A stretch of 44,065 nt of DNA from Sporolactobacillus terrae DSM 11697 (GCF_000648615.1 NZ_JFZC01000011.1:1-44065); one strand, 5' to 3'. Positions 8,115 to 18,479 are shown, counted from the stretch's first letter. The notes: generated from the sequence alone by a model not told the origin. Made by a program: numbers and translations.

Positions 8115-10442
8115 ATGGCAAAGAAGAAACGAAGCAAGAAAAAAACGCGCACAAGCATTGGTTGGAAGACCACGCTGATTTATGAGATCGGCGGACTATG
8201 TATGTTTGCGTTAACCTGCATAGGGATTAGCAGCTTGGGTGCAGCTGGTGAAGTGATTAAAGAAGCTGCACGTCTCTTCACCGGAAATCTGTGGGTACTC
8301 TTCCTGCTTTTTTTCCTTGTGCTCTCCGTTTATTATGTGCTGTTTCGCAAACAACCAGAGTTTTTTACAAGAAGACTATGCGGCATTTATTTATTGATGT
8401 TTACCATGCTTTTAATCAGTCATGTTCGTTTATTTGAGGCGCTTTCTACGGTTAACACTTGGCAAAACCGTTCAGTCATTGTCAATACATTTCTGCTTTT
8501 TAAAGGCGAATTATCCGGGGCAATTCCTAGTCAAGGACTTGGCGGCGGCTTAATTGGTGCGATTGGCTTTGCCTTTTTTTATTATCTTTTTTCTACAACA
8601 GGAACCTACTTTATGACGTTCTTTTTGTTTCTTGTATCCGCAATCCTGATTACGGGACATTCAATTGGATCATTCGTCCGAAAAATCGTTGACGGATTTC
8701 TTCACTCAATAAAAACGAGTGCTGCACATTGGACAAGCTCATTTAAAACATTTTCAGATAATCGGGCAAAAAAGAAAAAAATGAAGGCGGATGAGAAACA
8801 ACAGAACGAAACAAACAATGAGAAACCGCCTGTCGACGCGCCGCCGCTACATGAATCTGAGAGGGCGCCAGAGCCGGAGATCCATGATTTCAATGAAACG
8901 GCAATGAATCAAACAGAACAAATGTCGGCAGAAGAATTACTGTCACCGTCTGAGAAGAGCGATGAAGACATCCAGGCGCCTGATTTTTCACAAATGCCCG
9001 TAGAGAATGAAGACTATCAGTTGCCGCCCCTGTCGCTCCTGCGCATGCCGGGAAATAACGCACAGAAAAGCGAACGTAGCCATATCGCTGAAAATGTGCG
9101 CACATTGGAACGGACGTTTGAGAGTTTCGGTGTACGTGCGACGGTTAAAGAGGTGCATTTAGGTCCGGCGGTCACGCGTTATGAGGTCTATCCTGAGGCG
9201 GGTGTTAAGGTTAGCCGCATCCTCAACTTGAGTGATGACCTCGCGCTAGCGCTTGCCGCCAAGGATATTCGTATTGAAGCGCCAATCCCCGGAAAATCAG
9301 CAGTCGGCATCGAGGTCCCAAATCAGGAAGTGGCGATGGTCTGTCTTCGTGAGGTGCTGGAGTCATCCAATGCAAAGCGTGCCGCATCCAAACTGACCAT
9401 TGGGCTTGGACGCGATATTTCCGGAGAACCGATACTTGCCGATTTAAATCGTATGCCACACTTGCTTGTTGCCGGGGCAACCGGCAGCGGAAAAAGTGTT
9501 TGCATCAATGGGATTATTATTACCTTGCTCATGCGAACAAAACCGAGTGAAGTGAAGCTGTTTATGATTGATCCGAAAATGGTTGAATTGAATGTATACA
9601 ATGGGATTCCGCACTTATTAACGCCGGTCGTTACGGACCCTGCAAAAGCTGCACTGGGCTTGAAAAATGTTCTTGGTGAAATGGAACGGCGCTATGAGCT
9701 GTTTTCTGAAAGCGGGACGCGCAATTTGGAGAGCTATAATGAGGCGGTGCGCAAATTCAACAAGGAACATGAAGAAAAGCAACCGCTTATGCCCTATATT
9801 GTTGTCATTATTGACGAACTTGCCGATCTGATGATGGTTGCATCGAAAGACGTGGAAGAAACGGTGACCAGACTGGCACAAATGGCGCGGGCAGCAGGGA
9901 TTCATTTAATTATTGCAACGCAGCGGCCATCGGTCGACATCATTACGGGCGTAATTAAAGCAAACATTCCTTCCCGGATTGCCTTTAGCGTTTCATCAAT
10001 GATGGATTCCCGAACAATCCTGGATTCAGGAGGTGCTGAGAAATTGCTGGGAAAAGGCGATATGCTTTTCCTTCCAATCGGCGCTTCAAAGCCCGTGCGG
10101 ATACAAGGTGCTTTTTTGTCGGATCAGGAAGTTGAAGCTGTGGTTCACCATGTCGTTGGGCAACAAAAAGCAAACTATCAACAAGATATGATTCCGGCAG
10201 ATCAGCCGGAACAAGCGCATAACGACGTGGACGATGCGCTTTATGACGATGCCGTTCAGCTTGTTGTCAACATGCAGACGGCAAGCGTCTCAATGCTTCA
10301 GCGACGCTTCCGAATCGGCTATACACGTGCTGCACGATTAATTGACGCAATGGAAGAACGGCATGTCGTCGGTCCCTATGAGGGAAGTAAGCCGCGCACG
10401 GTGCTCGTGCCAAAACAAAGCGACGAAGTGAGCGGAAGATGA
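8115..10442 (+). CDS. spoIIIE: DNA translocase SpoIIIE (FtsK family)
   Basis: ATP-driven membrane-anchored DNA pump that moves the chromosome into the forespore. The 775-residue protein, close to the 787 of B. subtilis, has a basic N-terminus, several hydrophobic segments within about residues 15-185, an acidic low-complexity linker (about 210-320), and the motor domain with Walker A GATGSGKS near residue 454 and Walker B-like VIIDELADL. It ends with the winged-helix gamma domain that reads DNA polarity ([18 protein letters not shown]). ATG 8115 (MAKKKR) is chosen over ATG 8097 because it matches the family N-terminus and follows AGGAGCAGGGG. The tepA gene that precedes it in B. subtilis is absent. 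Confidence 0.95.
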   Translation: MAKKKRSKKKTRTSIGWKTTLIYEIGGLCMFALTCIGISSLGAAGEVIKEAARLFTGNLWVLFLLFFLVLSVYYVLFRKQPEFFTRRLCGIYLLMFTMLLISHVRLFEALSTVNTWQNRSVIVNTFLLFKGELSGAIPSQGLGGGLIGAIGFAFFYYLFSTTGTYFMTFFLFLVSAILITGHSIGSFVRKIVDGFLHSIKTSAAHWTSSFKTFSDNRAKKKKMKADEKQQNETNNEKPPVDAPPLHESERAPEPEIHDFNETAMNQTEQMSAEELLSPSEKSDEDIQAPDFSQMPVENEDYQLPPLSLLRMPGNNAQKSERSHIAENVRTLERTFESFGVRATVKEVHLGPAVTRYEVYPEAGVKVSRILNLSDDLALALAAKDIRIEAPIPGKSAVGIEVPNQEVAMVCLREVLESSNAKRAASKLTIGLGRDISGEPILADLNRMPHLLVAGATGSGKSVCINGIIITLLMRTKPSEVKLFMIDPKMVELNVYNGIPHLLTPVVTDPAKAALGLKNVLGEMERRYELFSESGTRNLESYNEAVRKFNKEHEEKQPLMPYIVVIIDELADLMMVASKDVEETVTRLAQMARAAGIHLIIATQRPSVDIITGVIKANIPSRIAFSVSSMMDSRTILDSGGAEKLLGKGDMLFLPIGASKPVRIQGAFLSDQEVEAVVHHVVGQQKANYQQDMIPADQPEQAHNDVDDALYDDAVQLVVNMQTASVSMLQRRFRIGYTRAARLIDAMEERHVVGPYEGSKPRTVLVPKQSDEVSGR

Positions 10443-10461
10443 AGGAAACGGAGTGATGACC

Positions 10462-11190
10462 ATGAACACGCTGTTAATCACGGGTGCCAGTGGGGCCATT
10501 GGCAGCGCGGCAGCCCGTGCGCTAGCTGCATCGGGTTCCTCATTGTATTTGCATTATTATTCCTCAAAAGAGAAAGCGGAAGAACTTCAGCAGGAGCTGA
10601 GAGAAAGGTTTCCAAATCAGGCTTTTCTTCTCGTTTGTGCGGATCTTTCGGATGAAAAAGGTCCGGAATGCTTGATGGCACAACTTGACCAACCAATTGA
10701 CGGCGTTGTCTACGCAAGCGGGAATAGTGAGATTAACTTGTTTCAGGATGTTGCCAATGAAGTGATTAAACAAACCATTCAACTTCAGCTAACCAGTCCA
10801 TTTCGATTACTTCAACAACTGATTAAGCCGATGATTCATAACAAAAGGGGACAGATCCTTATGGTTTCATCCATCTGGGGTCTGGAAGGTGCGGCAACAG
10901 AAGTGCTTTATTCCATGGTCAAAGGCGGTCAGAATGCCTTTGTAAAGGCATTGGCCAAGGAAGCGGCTCCAAGCGGGATCTCGGTAAACGCTGTTGCGCC
11001 GGGTGCGGTGGACACGCCAATGATGGATGTGTTCTCTGAAGAAGACCTCAAACGGGTTGAGGATGAGATTCCGATGGGGCGAATGGCCAAACCGCAAGAA
11101 GTTGCGTCGCTCATCAATTTTTTAATGAGTCCTTCTGCTGAATACATTAATGGCCAAATCATATCGATAAATGGTGCATGGTACTGTTAG
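10462..11190 (+). CDS. ymfI: Short-chain dehydrogenase/reductase, YmfI type
   Basis: NAD(P)-dependent oxidoreductase of the classical SDR family, substrate unknown. The 242-residue protein has the cofactor loop GASGAIG (residues 8-14) and the catalytic Ser-Tyr-Lys set (Ser about 135, then YSMVK about 150-154), followed by the PGAVDTPM segment typical of FabG-like enzymes. ATG 10462 lies eight bases after GGAG; earlier in-frame starts are too close to it. It comes 20 bases after spoIIIE and is probably co-transcribed. B. subtilis has ymfI in the same neighbourhood, but the peptidase-like genes between spoIIIE and ymfI are missing here. Confidence 0.85.
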   Translation: MNTLLITGASGAIGSAAARALAASGSSLYLHYYSSKEKAEELQQELRERFPNQAFLLVCADLSDEKGPECLMAQLDQPIDGVVYASGNSEINLFQDVANEVIKQTIQLQLTSPFRLLQQLIKPMIHNKRGQILMVSSIWGLEGAATEVLYSMVKGGQNAFVKALAKEAAPSGISVNAVAPGAVDTPMMDVFSEEDLKRVEDEIPMGRMAKPQEVASLINFLMSPSAEYINGQIISINGAWYC

Positions 11191-11929
11191 TCATTTGTAT
11201 GGCCTAAAAATAGGGGAACATCAGCCGTTTGAGGCTTACTGTCAATCAAAATCCATGCGCATAATGTATGGAAATTTATTCTTCTGCTTTTTAATGGATC
11301 TTATCGTTAAAAGTGCTAAGTTATGATAATATTAATAGTGAACAGCGTATGGATTATCAGAGATGTCTAAAAAGGGATTCAAAAGATTTTACGTTACAAC
11401 AGTTCACATTGAACTGGGCTGGACCGATTTAGGGGCCATCTTAGTCGTGCTCATAAGATCTGTGGCGCGTCTAGATGCTGCTTCCATGGGATTCGGTTCG
11501 AACGTGACTGAAAAATTATCTCAAGGTATCCGGTGTTAGGCCTGGTAGTTAGGATTTTTTCCCTTCCAACGGCAAAATAGGGTATCTTGATTACGAAATA
11601 CATATAATTAGGCAATGCACGCTAGAAAAGGGAGCTTTCCTATATCTCCAGATCGTGTTGCACATAGAGAAAAAGAGGGATTCAGTGCAAGTTTGACAAT
11701 CGAAATGATGGTTTCGCACGTAAGAAAGTGAATGCAGCTCCGTTTATCCGTTGTTTGGATAAGAAAAATCTCGAAGATCGTTGGATTCGAATGGTTTGCA
11801 TTGATGATGAGCAATCATGCTTAAACCGAACGGACATGGCCGATTGATCGATTTGATGGATGATGAGCGGACACGGTAGCCGAATTCGAGCTTATCGCTT
11901 TATTTAATTTCTATTGGCAGGTGTTAGTT
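11191..11929. other. Long intergenic region without a confident gene
   Basis: About 740 bases separate ymfI from rodZ. A 58-codon ATG frame (11363-11539) has no ribosome site. Downstream, fragments of reasonable coding look occur in different frames and are interrupted by stops, for example plus-strand residues ending near 11846. This is compatible with decayed genes; in B. subtilis ymfJ and ymfK occupy this interval. A TATGATAATATT tract near 11321 could be a promoter. I could not match any fragment to a family. Confidence 0.5.
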
Positions 11930-12814
11930 TTGAGTGAACTTGGTCAAGAACTGAAGACAGCCCGAGAACAGAAAGGTTTATCCTTTGATGATCTCCAAAA
12001 GATAACAAAAATTCAAAAACGCTACCTTGAAGCAATTGAGAAGGGTGATTACAGCCAGCTTCCAGGAGAGTTTTATACGCGAGCTTTTATCAAGAGTTAT
12101 GCTGAGTCGGTGGGCTTAGACTTTAAAAGCCTGGCGGAACAGTATCCGGGTGATATGCCAAAGGTTGAGCGTCAGCATATCGAAACGCGTGTAACGCCTC
12201 CGGATGGCAGCGAAAATGAACAGGCACCAAAAAAGCTTCGCCGCAGTGCAGTGCGGGTGAATAATTGGTCATCACTGATCAATAAAGCAATTATTGTTGT
12301 TTTTGTTTTAATTGGTGTGATGATTATCTACATCCTAGTGACACAGTTCGCCGGACATCAGCCGACTTCGCCATCCGACCAGAACAATACGAACTCGGTA
12401 CAATATAAAGCGGACAGTACTTCTCAAAGCAGTTCGAAGTCACATACATCGGATTCCTCATCAACTGAATCTTCGGACACGTCTTCAGAACAAACTTTGA
12501 AAAAGGATAAACAAGAAGGCAACATAACCACCTATACACTATCTGGAACGGAGAAATTTGATGTAGTCGTTACGGCTGCTACAGCTAATCAAGCTTGGTT
12601 TCAGGCAAAAGACAATCAAACGGGACAAACTATTGCAGAGGGAACTGCATCAAAAACGGGGCAAGAATCGTATCACTTTGATGCCTCCAAAGTACAGTCG
12701 TTGTCACTGAAATTTGGCAATGCACCAGGTACAGAGTTGAAGATTAATGGAAAAAAAGTTGCTATCCCGTCTCAGAGCACGGTGCAAACCATGATCATTA
12801 ATTTCAGCAAATGA
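11930..12814 (+). CDS. rodZ: Cell-shape protein RodZ (YmfM)
   Basis: Membrane component of the rod-shape and cell-elongation machinery that links MreB filaments to the envelope. The 294-residue protein has an N-terminal HTH of the RodZ type (LGQELKTAREQKGLSFDDLQ), a basic stretch, one transmembrane helix (about residues 118-140), a serine/threonine-rich outside linker (about 150-195) and a C-terminal DUF4115-like domain. The TTG at 11930 is chosen because it gives the family N-terminus MSELGQ and follows AGGTG; a GTG nine bases upstream overlaps that site. pgsA follows after a terminator, as in B. subtilis. Confidence 0.9.
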   Translation: MSELGQELKTAREQKGLSFDDLQKITKIQKRYLEAIEKGDYSQLPGEFYTRAFIKSYAESVGLDFKSLAEQYPGDMPKVERQHIETRVTPPDGSENEQAPKKLRRSAVRVNNWSSLINKAIIVVFVLIGVMIIYILVTQFAGHQPTSPSDQNNTNSVQYKADSTSQSSSKSHTSDSSSTESSDTSSEQTLKKDKQEGNITTYTLSGTEKFDVVVTAATANQAWFQAKDNQTGQTIAEGTASKTGQESYHFDASKVQSLSLKFGNAPGTELKINGKKVAIPSQSTVQTMIINFSK

Positions 12815-12825
12815 TTTATTCATCA

Positions 12826-12858
12826 TGAGCCGGCCGATAAAGGCGGCTCACTTTTTTT
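12826..12858 (+). terminator. Terminator after rodZ
   Basis: TGAGCCG (12826-12832) pairs with CGGCTCA (12844-12850), followed by CTTTTTTT. Confidence 0.85.
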
Positions 12859-12909
12859 GAGTGTAAGACTGTTTTTATCATGAGATGACGATGAAGGGAT
12901 GACCGATCG

Positions 12910-13488
12910 ATGAATATCGCGAATAAATTAACTGTTGCACGAATGATTATGATTCCTGTCTTTTTAATTCTGCTGCTTGTACCGATGCCGCTTGGGGCGA
13001 TTGATTCCGGAAATTATCATCTTTCGGTTGCCCAGCTGCTTGCTGCGGTTATTTTCATGCTTGCTTCGTTTACAGATTGGTTGGATGGGCAACTGGCGCG
13101 CAAATATCATTTGGTCACCAATTTTGGAAAATTACTGGATCCACTTGCGGATAAATTGCTTGTTATGAGCGCTTTTGTCGCTTTTGTCGGTATCGGAAGA
13201 ATGGCTTCTTGGATGGTCATTCTTATCTTGGCACGAGAATTTGCCGTAACAGGTTTGCGACTGGTTGCCGTTGAAGAAGGTGAAGTCATTGCGGCAAGTA
13301 AAATTGCAAAATGGAAGACTTTCTCACAAATGGTCGCCATTATTCTCTTTTTATTCAATAATGTTCCTTTTGGTATCCATGGATTTCCACTTGACCAGAT
13401 CATTCTCTGGATCGCTGTGTTCCTGACCGTCTTTTCCGGAGTGGATTATTTTTATAAAAATCGTGAACTTGTTTTTCGATCGAAATAA
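12910..13488 (+). CDS. pgsA: CDP-diacylglycerol-glycerol-3-phosphate 3-phosphatidyltransferase
   Basis: Makes phosphatidylglycerol phosphate, the committed step to the anionic lipids of the membrane. The 192-residue integral membrane protein carries the complete CDP-alcohol phosphotransferase signature, D-x2-DG-x2-AR-x8-G-x3-D-x3-D, beginning at DWLDGQLAR (about residue 57), with hydrophobic helices before and after. Length and position between rodZ and cinA agree with B. subtilis pgsA. The start at ATG 12910 gives the usual MNIANKLTVAR N-terminus. Confidence 0.96.
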   Translation: MNIANKLTVARMIMIPVFLILLLVPMPLGAIDSGNYHLSVAQLLAAVIFMLASFTDWLDGQLARKYHLVTNFGKLLDPLADKLLVMSAFVAFVGIGRMASWMVILILAREFAVTGLRLVAVEEGEVIAASKIAKWKTFSQMVAIILFLFNNVPFGIHGFPLDQIILWIAVFLTVFSGVDYFYKNRELVFRSK

Positions 13489-13567
13489 CTTGCGCAAGCA
13501 GGTATCTGTGTTTGATAATAAATAAGAGATTACGAGTTGCGAAAAACAAGGATAGGGGTTCTTGCTC

Positions 13568-14815
13568 ATGAATGCGGAAATCATTGCGGTCGGTTCTGAA
13601 CTTTTACTCGGGCAAATTGCCAATACGAACGCGCAGTTTATTTCGGAACAGCTCGCCGCACTTGGCGTCGATGTTTTCTTTCATACCGTATGCGGCGACA
13701 ATGAGGCGCGCATGATCGATGTCATCAAAAATGCGGAGAACAGGGCGGACCTGCTCATTTTTACCGGCGGATTGGGCCCAACGAAGGACGACTTAACGAA
13801 GGAGACTGTTGCGCGTGTTCTCGGACGCAAGCTCGTCACGGATCAGGCGGCCATGGACAGTATTGTTCACTACTTTCAAGTCACCGGACGTGAAATGACT
13901 GAAAATAATAAAAAGCAGGCACTGATTATTGACGGAAGCCATGTGCTGCCTAATCGTCATGGGATGGCGCCAGGCATGATTGTTGACACAAAAAAGCATA
14001 TCTATCTTTTGATGCCCGGCGTACCTTCAGAAATGAAACCGATGTTTCTTGATTTCGCACGCGGCTGGTTGTCCACACATAATGAAGAACATATTCAATC
14101 TCGTGTTCTGCGCTTTTTTGGGATCGGCGAATCTCAATTGGAAACAAAAATCCTTGATTTAATCGATGCCCAGTCAAATCCGACGATTGCGCCGTTGGCA
14201 AAGGAAAGCGAAGTCACGTTGCGGTTGACGGCGAAACATGCCCGGAAAGATGCAGCAGAGGCAATGCTTGACCAAATCGAGGCTAAAATCGCTGCTCGTG
14301 TTGGTGTCTATCTTTATGGATATGATGATGATTCACTTCCGCAAATTGTGTTTCAACTGATGCGTAATCAGAAGAAAACGATTGCTTTTGCTGAAAGTCT
14401 GACCGGGGGGATGGCTGCCGATTGGCTGGCGGCTTACCCTGGCGCTTCTTCTGTGTTGAACGGCGGCGTGGTCTGCTATACAAATCAAGTGAAGAATCAA
14501 GTGCTTCATGTACCTGAATCCATTCTTAATACGGACGGCGCGGTCAGTGCTGCTTGTGCGGAAAAAATGGCTTCTTCAGTCAGAATACTTTGCGATGCTG
14601 ATCTTGGGTTGTCTTTTACGGGCGTTGCGGGGCCCGATAAGAGTGAAGGAAAAGCAGTTGGAACCGTATATATCGGACTGTCCGATCAGGAAGGAACTCA
14701 GAGCTATCGGTTTCAATTTAATGGATCACGGCGTAAAATTAGAATTCAATCAACAAAAACCGGTTATGACCTTGTAAGAAGACACTTGCAGAAGCTTCCA
14801 AATTTAAATCATTAA
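13568..14815 (+). CDS. cinA: CinA-like competence/damage-inducible protein
   Basis: The 415-residue protein combines an N-terminal molybdopterin-binding (MoaB/CinA) fold (AEIIAVGSELLLGQIANTNA; FTGGLGPTKDD near residue 65) with the C-terminal CinA domain, whose family members deamidate nicotinamide mononucleotide (AESLTGGMAADWL near residue 275). It stands directly before recA, the classical arrangement in Firmicutes. ATG 13568 is preferred over TTG 13562 because AGGGG then has normal spacing. There is no terminator before the recA promoter, so some recA mRNA may arise by read-through. Confidence 0.93.
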   Translation: MNAEIIAVGSELLLGQIANTNAQFISEQLAALGVDVFFHTVCGDNEARMIDVIKNAENRADLLIFTGGLGPTKDDLTKETVARVLGRKLVTDQAAMDSIVHYFQVTGREMTENNKKQALIIDGSHVLPNRHGMAPGMIVDTKKHIYLLMPGVPSEMKPMFLDFARGWLSTHNEEHIQSRVLRFFGIGESQLETKILDLIDAQSNPTIAPLAKESEVTLRLTAKHARKDAAEAMLDQIEAKIAARVGVYLYGYDDDSLPQIVFQLMRNQKKTIAFAESLTGGMAADWLAAYPGASSVLNGGVVCYTNQVKNQVLHVPESILNTDGAVSAACAEKMASSVRILCDADLGLSFTGVAGPDKSEGKAVGTVYIGLSDQEGTQSYRFQFNGSRRKIRIQSTKTGYDLVRRHLQKLPNLNH

Positions 14816-14823
14816 AAAAAGGG

Positions 14824-14837
14824 CGAATAAACATTCG
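14824..14837. promoter_or_regulatory. LexA (DinR) box upstream of recA
   Basis: CGAATAAACATTCG has the spacing and symmetry of the Gram-positive SOS box (CGAAC-N4-GTTCG pattern, with GAAT/ATTC arms). It sits ten bases upstream of the recA minus-35, where LexA control of recA is expected. Confidence 0.75.
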
Positions 14838-14846
14838 CTAGAACAC

Positions 14847-14875
14847 TTGTGCTTATCCTTGAAAAAATGTATGAT
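14847..14875 (+). promoter_or_regulatory. recA promoter
   Basis: TTGTGC (14847-14852) and TATGAT (14870-14875) are spaced by 17 bases, 36 bases before the recA start. Confidence 0.7.
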
Positions 14876-14910
14876 GATAAAAAGAATGTTGAAGGAGATG
14901 AATCGCGGTT

Positions 14911-15957
14911 ATGGCTGAAAAAAATGAACGCAAGGCAGCACTAGACAGCGCACTTCGCCAGATTGAAAAGCAGTTTGGTAAAGGATCAATTATGAGATTA
15001 GGAGAACGGCCGGAACAGCGTGTATCGACAGTATCGAGCGGTTCCTTGGCTTTAGATATAGCAATGGGTGTCGGCGGTTATCCGCGCGGCCGCATCATTG
15101 AAATTTACGGACCTGAATCTTCAGGTAAAACAACGGTTGCGCTACATGCGATTGCTGAAGCGCAGCAGAGTGGTGGACAAGCTGCTTTTATCGATGCAGA
15201 ACATGCACTTGATCCGGTCTACGCAGAACATTTAGGCGTAAACATTGACGAACTGCTCCTTTCCCAGCCTGATACAGGGGAACAGGCCCTCGAAATTGCA
15301 GAAGCACTTGTTCGAAGCGGAGCAGTGGACATTATTGTCGTCGATTCGGTGGCTGCCTTAGTACCAAAGGCCGAAATTGAAGGCGAAATGGGCGATTCGC
15401 ATGTTGGGCTTCAAGCACGTCTTATGTCGCAAGCGCTAAGAAAGCTGTCCGGCGCAATCAGCAAATCAAAAACAACGGCAATTTTCATTAATCAGATTCG
15501 TGAGAAAGTCGGCGTTATGTTTGGAAACCCTGAAACGACGCCGGGTGGACGCGCGCTTAAGTTTTATGCGTCTGTTCGTCTTGAAGTACGCCGCGCAGAA
15601 ACGTTGAAAATTGGTAATGATATTGTCGGAAACAGGGCACGTATTAAAGTTGTCAAGAACAAGGTAGCACCTCCGTTTAAACAAGCGGAAGTTGATATTA
15701 TGTACGGACAAGGAATCTCTCAAGAGGGTGAAATTCTGGACATTGGTTCAGACCTTGATATCGTTGAAAAGAGCGGGTCCTGGTATTCCTACAATAAAGA
15801 ACGCCTTGGCCAAGGGCGCGAAAATGCTAAGCTTTACTTGAAAGAAAATGAACCGGTTAAAGAAGATATTAAACATCAAATTCGTGTTCACTATCATCTG
15901 GATGAGACGGCGGATGAAACTGCCGATGAAGCAGCAACGCTTCCAACCAAAGAATAA
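14911..15957 (+). CDS. recA: Recombinase RecA
   Basis: ATP-dependent strand-exchange protein and LexA co-protease. The 348-residue protein has Walker A GPESSGKT near residue 66, the Walker B region [10 protein letters not shown] near 140, the DNA-binding loop [21 protein letters not shown] near 155, and an acidic C-terminal tail (repeated DETAD) as in other RecA proteins. The start is ATG 14911 behind GGAG (about 13 bases away). It is preceded by a LexA-box-like site and followed by a strong terminator, so it forms an SOS-controlled unit. Confidence 0.98.
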   Translation: MAEKNERKAALDSALRQIEKQFGKGSIMRLGERPEQRVSTVSSGSLALDIAMGVGGYPRGRIIEIYGPESSGKTTVALHAIAEAQQSGGQAAFIDAEHALDPVYAEHLGVNIDELLLSQPDTGEQALEIAEALVRSGAVDIIVVDSVAALVPKAEIEGEMGDSHVGLQARLMSQALRKLSGAISKSKTTAIFINQIREKVGVMFGNPETTPGGRALKFYASVRLEVRRAETLKIGNDIVGNRARIKVVKNKVAPPFKQAEVDIMYGQGISQEGEILDIGSDLDIVEKSGSWYSYNKERLGQGRENAKLYLKENEPVKEDIKHQIRVHYHLDETADETADEAATLPTKE

Positions 15958-15972
15958 ACAACTTGCTTAAAC

Positions 15973-16000
15973 GAGTGCCGGTTTCAGGCACTTTTTTTAC
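15973..16000 (+). terminator. Terminator after recA
   Basis: AGTGCC (15974-15979) pairs with GGCACT (15987-15992), followed by seven further T. Confidence 0.9.
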
Positions 16001-16268
16001 AGGTCAGGTAAGGAAAGTACAAGATTTGGCCCCGTCTTCAAACCCATAGACCCATGTCTTGACCGAGAATCAAAGCGGAGGTACTCTGGCGCCTGCGGGA
16101 TCGCGCTTAGTTGATGCGTGCCAACGAGACCCCGCAGATTCCTGACTGTCTGAGGAGGCTCGTGGTGCGCCCACGCGACAAGTGAGCAGCTGCAGTGCCC
16201 GTCAGTCAGGTACAAAATTGACGGTTTATAACCGCGTCCTGCGGAAGTAATAGCCTGATTTTCTTACC
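16001..16268. repeat. Dispersed intergenic repeat, copy 2
   Basis: It begins directly after the recA terminator. It shares the core (ATAGACCCATGTCTTGACCG through GCGGAGGTACTCTGGCGCC, about 16046-16095) with copies 1 and 3, and keeps the fullest version of the GCGGGA / GACCCCGCAG / GAGGAGGCTCG / CGCGACAAG series that is typical, as I recall, of Bacillaceae intergenic repeats. It ends in TTTTCTTAC like copy 1. No open frame in it is credible. Confidence 0.85.
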
Positions 16269-16604
16269 TGTGATCTTTGTTATGTTATCTCAAAATGAAT
16301 CCACTGCACGGATTCCAAATGCGCAAGGTTGACAACCTAAATGGGCAATTATACAATGATCTTGTAACTAAAAAGTTACTATTTACTTGATTATGTAAAC
16401 TTTTCGCATGAAAATGCTTAAAAGAACGACAAAGAGAGTGAGCTAAGTTTCCATTTTCCTTTCAAGCGGTTCGTACTGTTTGAAAATTGTATGGGAATAT
16501 CAAGTGAAAAACCTCTTACCTATCGTTTCTCTGTTAAGCATCATTCAAAAGGAAACGTATCTGCTTTACCTAATGACGATATGGAAAAGCAAGGAGGTGA
16601 AATG
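16269..16604 (+). promoter_or_regulatory. rny promoter and long leader
   Basis: A strong promoter is visible: TTGACA (16329-16334) and TACAAT (16352-16357) with a 17-base spacer. The minus-35 is embedded in the 13-base palindrome AGGTTGACAACCT. GTAACT-AAAA-AGTTAC forms a small hairpin just after the start point. The leader is over 200 bases long before the rny ribosome site; no other gene is credible in this stretch. Confidence 0.65.
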
Positions 16605-18173
16605 ATGACATTCACGATTGTTGTGATCATCTCCATTGCGCTACTGATCTCTGTCGTTTGTCTGTTTGTTGGCTATTACATCCGAAAGAACATTGCCGAG
16701 GCGAAAATTGCGTCTGCTGAGACTGCAGCACACCAGATCGTTGAGGATGCTCATCGAGATGCAGAATCCTTAAAAAAGGAAGCACTCCTGGAAGCGAAGG
16801 ACGAAATTCATACGCTCAGAAATCAAACCGAAAACGAAGCGCGTGATCGGCGTAATGAGCTCCAGAGGTTGGAAAACCGTCTCGTGCAGAAAGAAGATCT
16901 GCTCGATCGAAAAAGTGAATCTCTCGATAATAAAGAAAGATCATTGGAAAAAAGGGAGGAAACGCTTAGCAAGAAACGTCGACAAATTGAAGAGATGGAA
17001 AGCAAAGTGGAGGAAGCACTGCATAAACAGCAGTCTGAACTGGAACGGATTTCCGGTTTGACCAATGATGAGGCGAAAGAGCTTATCTTGAATCAAGTCA
17101 AACAGGAAACTGCTCATGAGGCTGCACAACTCGCTAAAGACATCGAATCGAAAGCGAAAGAAGATGCAGAAAAAAAGGCGAAGAGCATCCTTTCTCTAGC
17201 TATTCAGCGTTGTGCTGCTGATCATGTAACTGAAACAACGGTTTCGGTTGTGAATCTTCCGAATGATGAGATGAAGGGCCGGATTATCGGGCGCGAAGGG
17301 CGTAACATTCGAACACTGGAAACCTTAACGGGTATTGATTTAATTATCGATGATACACCGGAAGCAGTTATCCTATCAGGATTCGACCCGATTCGACGTG
17401 AGGTTGCGCGCATTGCCTTGGAAAAGCTTGTTCAAGACGGACGCATTCATCCGGCTCGTATTGAGGAAATGGTCGAGAAGGCACGCCATGAGGTTGATGA
17501 GAAGATTCGTGATTATGGTGAACAAAGCACTTTCGAAGTCGGCGTTCATAGCCTGCATCCGGATCTGATCAAGATTCTCGGACGACTGCATTATCGCACC
17601 AGCTATGGTCAGAATGTACTGAAGCACTCAATGGAAGTTGCTTTCCTCTCAGGAATGATGGCAGCTGAGCTGGGTGAAGATGAGAATCTGGCAAGACGGG
17701 CCGGTTTATTGCATGACATTGGCAAAGCGATTGATCATGAGGTCGAAGGCAGTCATGTTGAAATCGGTGTTGAATTGGCACAAAAATACAAAGAACACCC
17801 GGTTGTCATTAACAGCATTGCTTCACACCATGGAGATACTGAAGCGACATCGATCATTTCGGTACTCGTAGCGGCTGCTGACGCGCTGTCTGCGGCACGG
17901 CCTGGAGCTCGTCGAGAAACGCTTGAAGCCTATATTCACCGCCTTGAAAAATTAGAAGAAATTTCTGAATCATTTGAGGGTGTTGAAAAATCGTATGCGA
18001 TTCAGGCTGGACGCGAAATACGAATTATTGTTCAACCGGATCTTGTCGATGATGCGAAATCGTTTCAATTGGCTCGTGATATCACGAAGAAAATTGAAAA
18101 TGAACTCGATTATCCGGGCAATATCAAAGTAACGGTCATTCGCGAGACCCGCGCTGTAGAATATGCAAAATGA
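16605..18173 (+). CDS. rny: Ribonuclease Y
   Basis: Membrane-anchored endoribonuclease that starts mRNA decay. The 522-residue protein (B. subtilis: 520) has an N-terminal membrane helix (residues 2-25), a long charged coiled coil (about 35-190), a KH domain containing [13 protein letters not shown] (near 226) and an HD domain with the metal-binding pair in LLHDIGKA (near 370) and SHHGD. The ATG at 16605 follows a near-perfect AAGGAGGTGA; the open frame extends 38 codons upstream but has no ribosome site and no conservation expected. ymdB follows as in B. subtilis, while pbpX before it is missing. Confidence 0.97.
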   Translation: MTFTIVVIISIALLISVVCLFVGYYIRKNIAEAKIASAETAAHQIVEDAHRDAESLKKEALLEAKDEIHTLRNQTENEARDRRNELQRLENRLVQKEDLLDRKSESLDNKERSLEKREETLSKKRRQIEEMESKVEEALHKQQSELERISGLTNDEAKELILNQVKQETAHEAAQLAKDIESKAKEDAEKKAKSILSLAIQRCAADHVTETTVSVVNLPNDEMKGRIIGREGRNIRTLETLTGIDLIIDDTPEAVILSGFDPIRREVARIALEKLVQDGRIHPARIEEMVEKARHEVDEKIRDYGEQSTFEVGVHSLHPDLIKILGRLHYRTSYGQNVLKHSMEVAFLSGMMAAELGEDENLARRAGLLHDIGKAIDHEVEGSHVEIGVELAQKYKEHPVVINSIASHHGDTEATSIISVLVAAADALSAARPGARRETLEAYIHRLEKLEEISESFEGVEKSYAIQAGREIRIIVQPDLVDDAKSFQLARDITKKIENELDYPGNIKVTVIRETRAVEYAK

Positions 18174-18202
18174 AAGAGGCGGCAGATTGCCGCCTCTTTT
18201 AT
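18173..18202 (+). terminator. Terminator after rny
   Basis: AAAGAGGCGGC pairs with GCCGCCTCTTT around a five-base loop, with a short T tail. Confidence 0.9.
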
Positions 18203-18445
18203 AGGTTAGAAAAGTACAAGATTGGAAGTAGGAACTTTCGCTAAGTGCACATACCTCCTGTTGCAACGCGAAAACCACCGCATCCTGCGGTAGTACCCAA
18301 TAGACCAGTGTCTTGGCTAAGAATCAAAGCGGAGGTACTCTGGCGCCCGCGGCAAGCGGTGATTCAGCACCGAAAAGACACGAGCCCCTCACATATGGCT
18401 GGAGATAAAGGACTAAGCACAGCTTGGTTTTTCTCAATCAAAAAA
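18202..18445. repeat. Dispersed intergenic repeat, copy 3
   Basis: It begins right after the rny terminator with AGAAAAGTACAAGATT, as in the other copies. The core from about 18297 (CAATAGACCAGTGTCTTGGC) matches copy 1 almost base for base, and then skips to the GCGGCAAGCG / GATTCAGCACCGAAAAGAC part, so it is an internally deleted version. It ends with an AAGC/GCTT hairpin plus TTTTTCTC. The 92-codon frame running through it into ymdB is not believed. Confidence 0.85.
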
Positions 18446-18479
18446 GATAAGGTTTTACTAGAAGAAAAGAGCGTGAATG

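Noticed and set aside
16491-16604. N-terminal extension of rny by 38 codons
   Set aside because: A near-perfect Shine-Dalgarno lies before ATG 16605, and the shorter product matches the family length.
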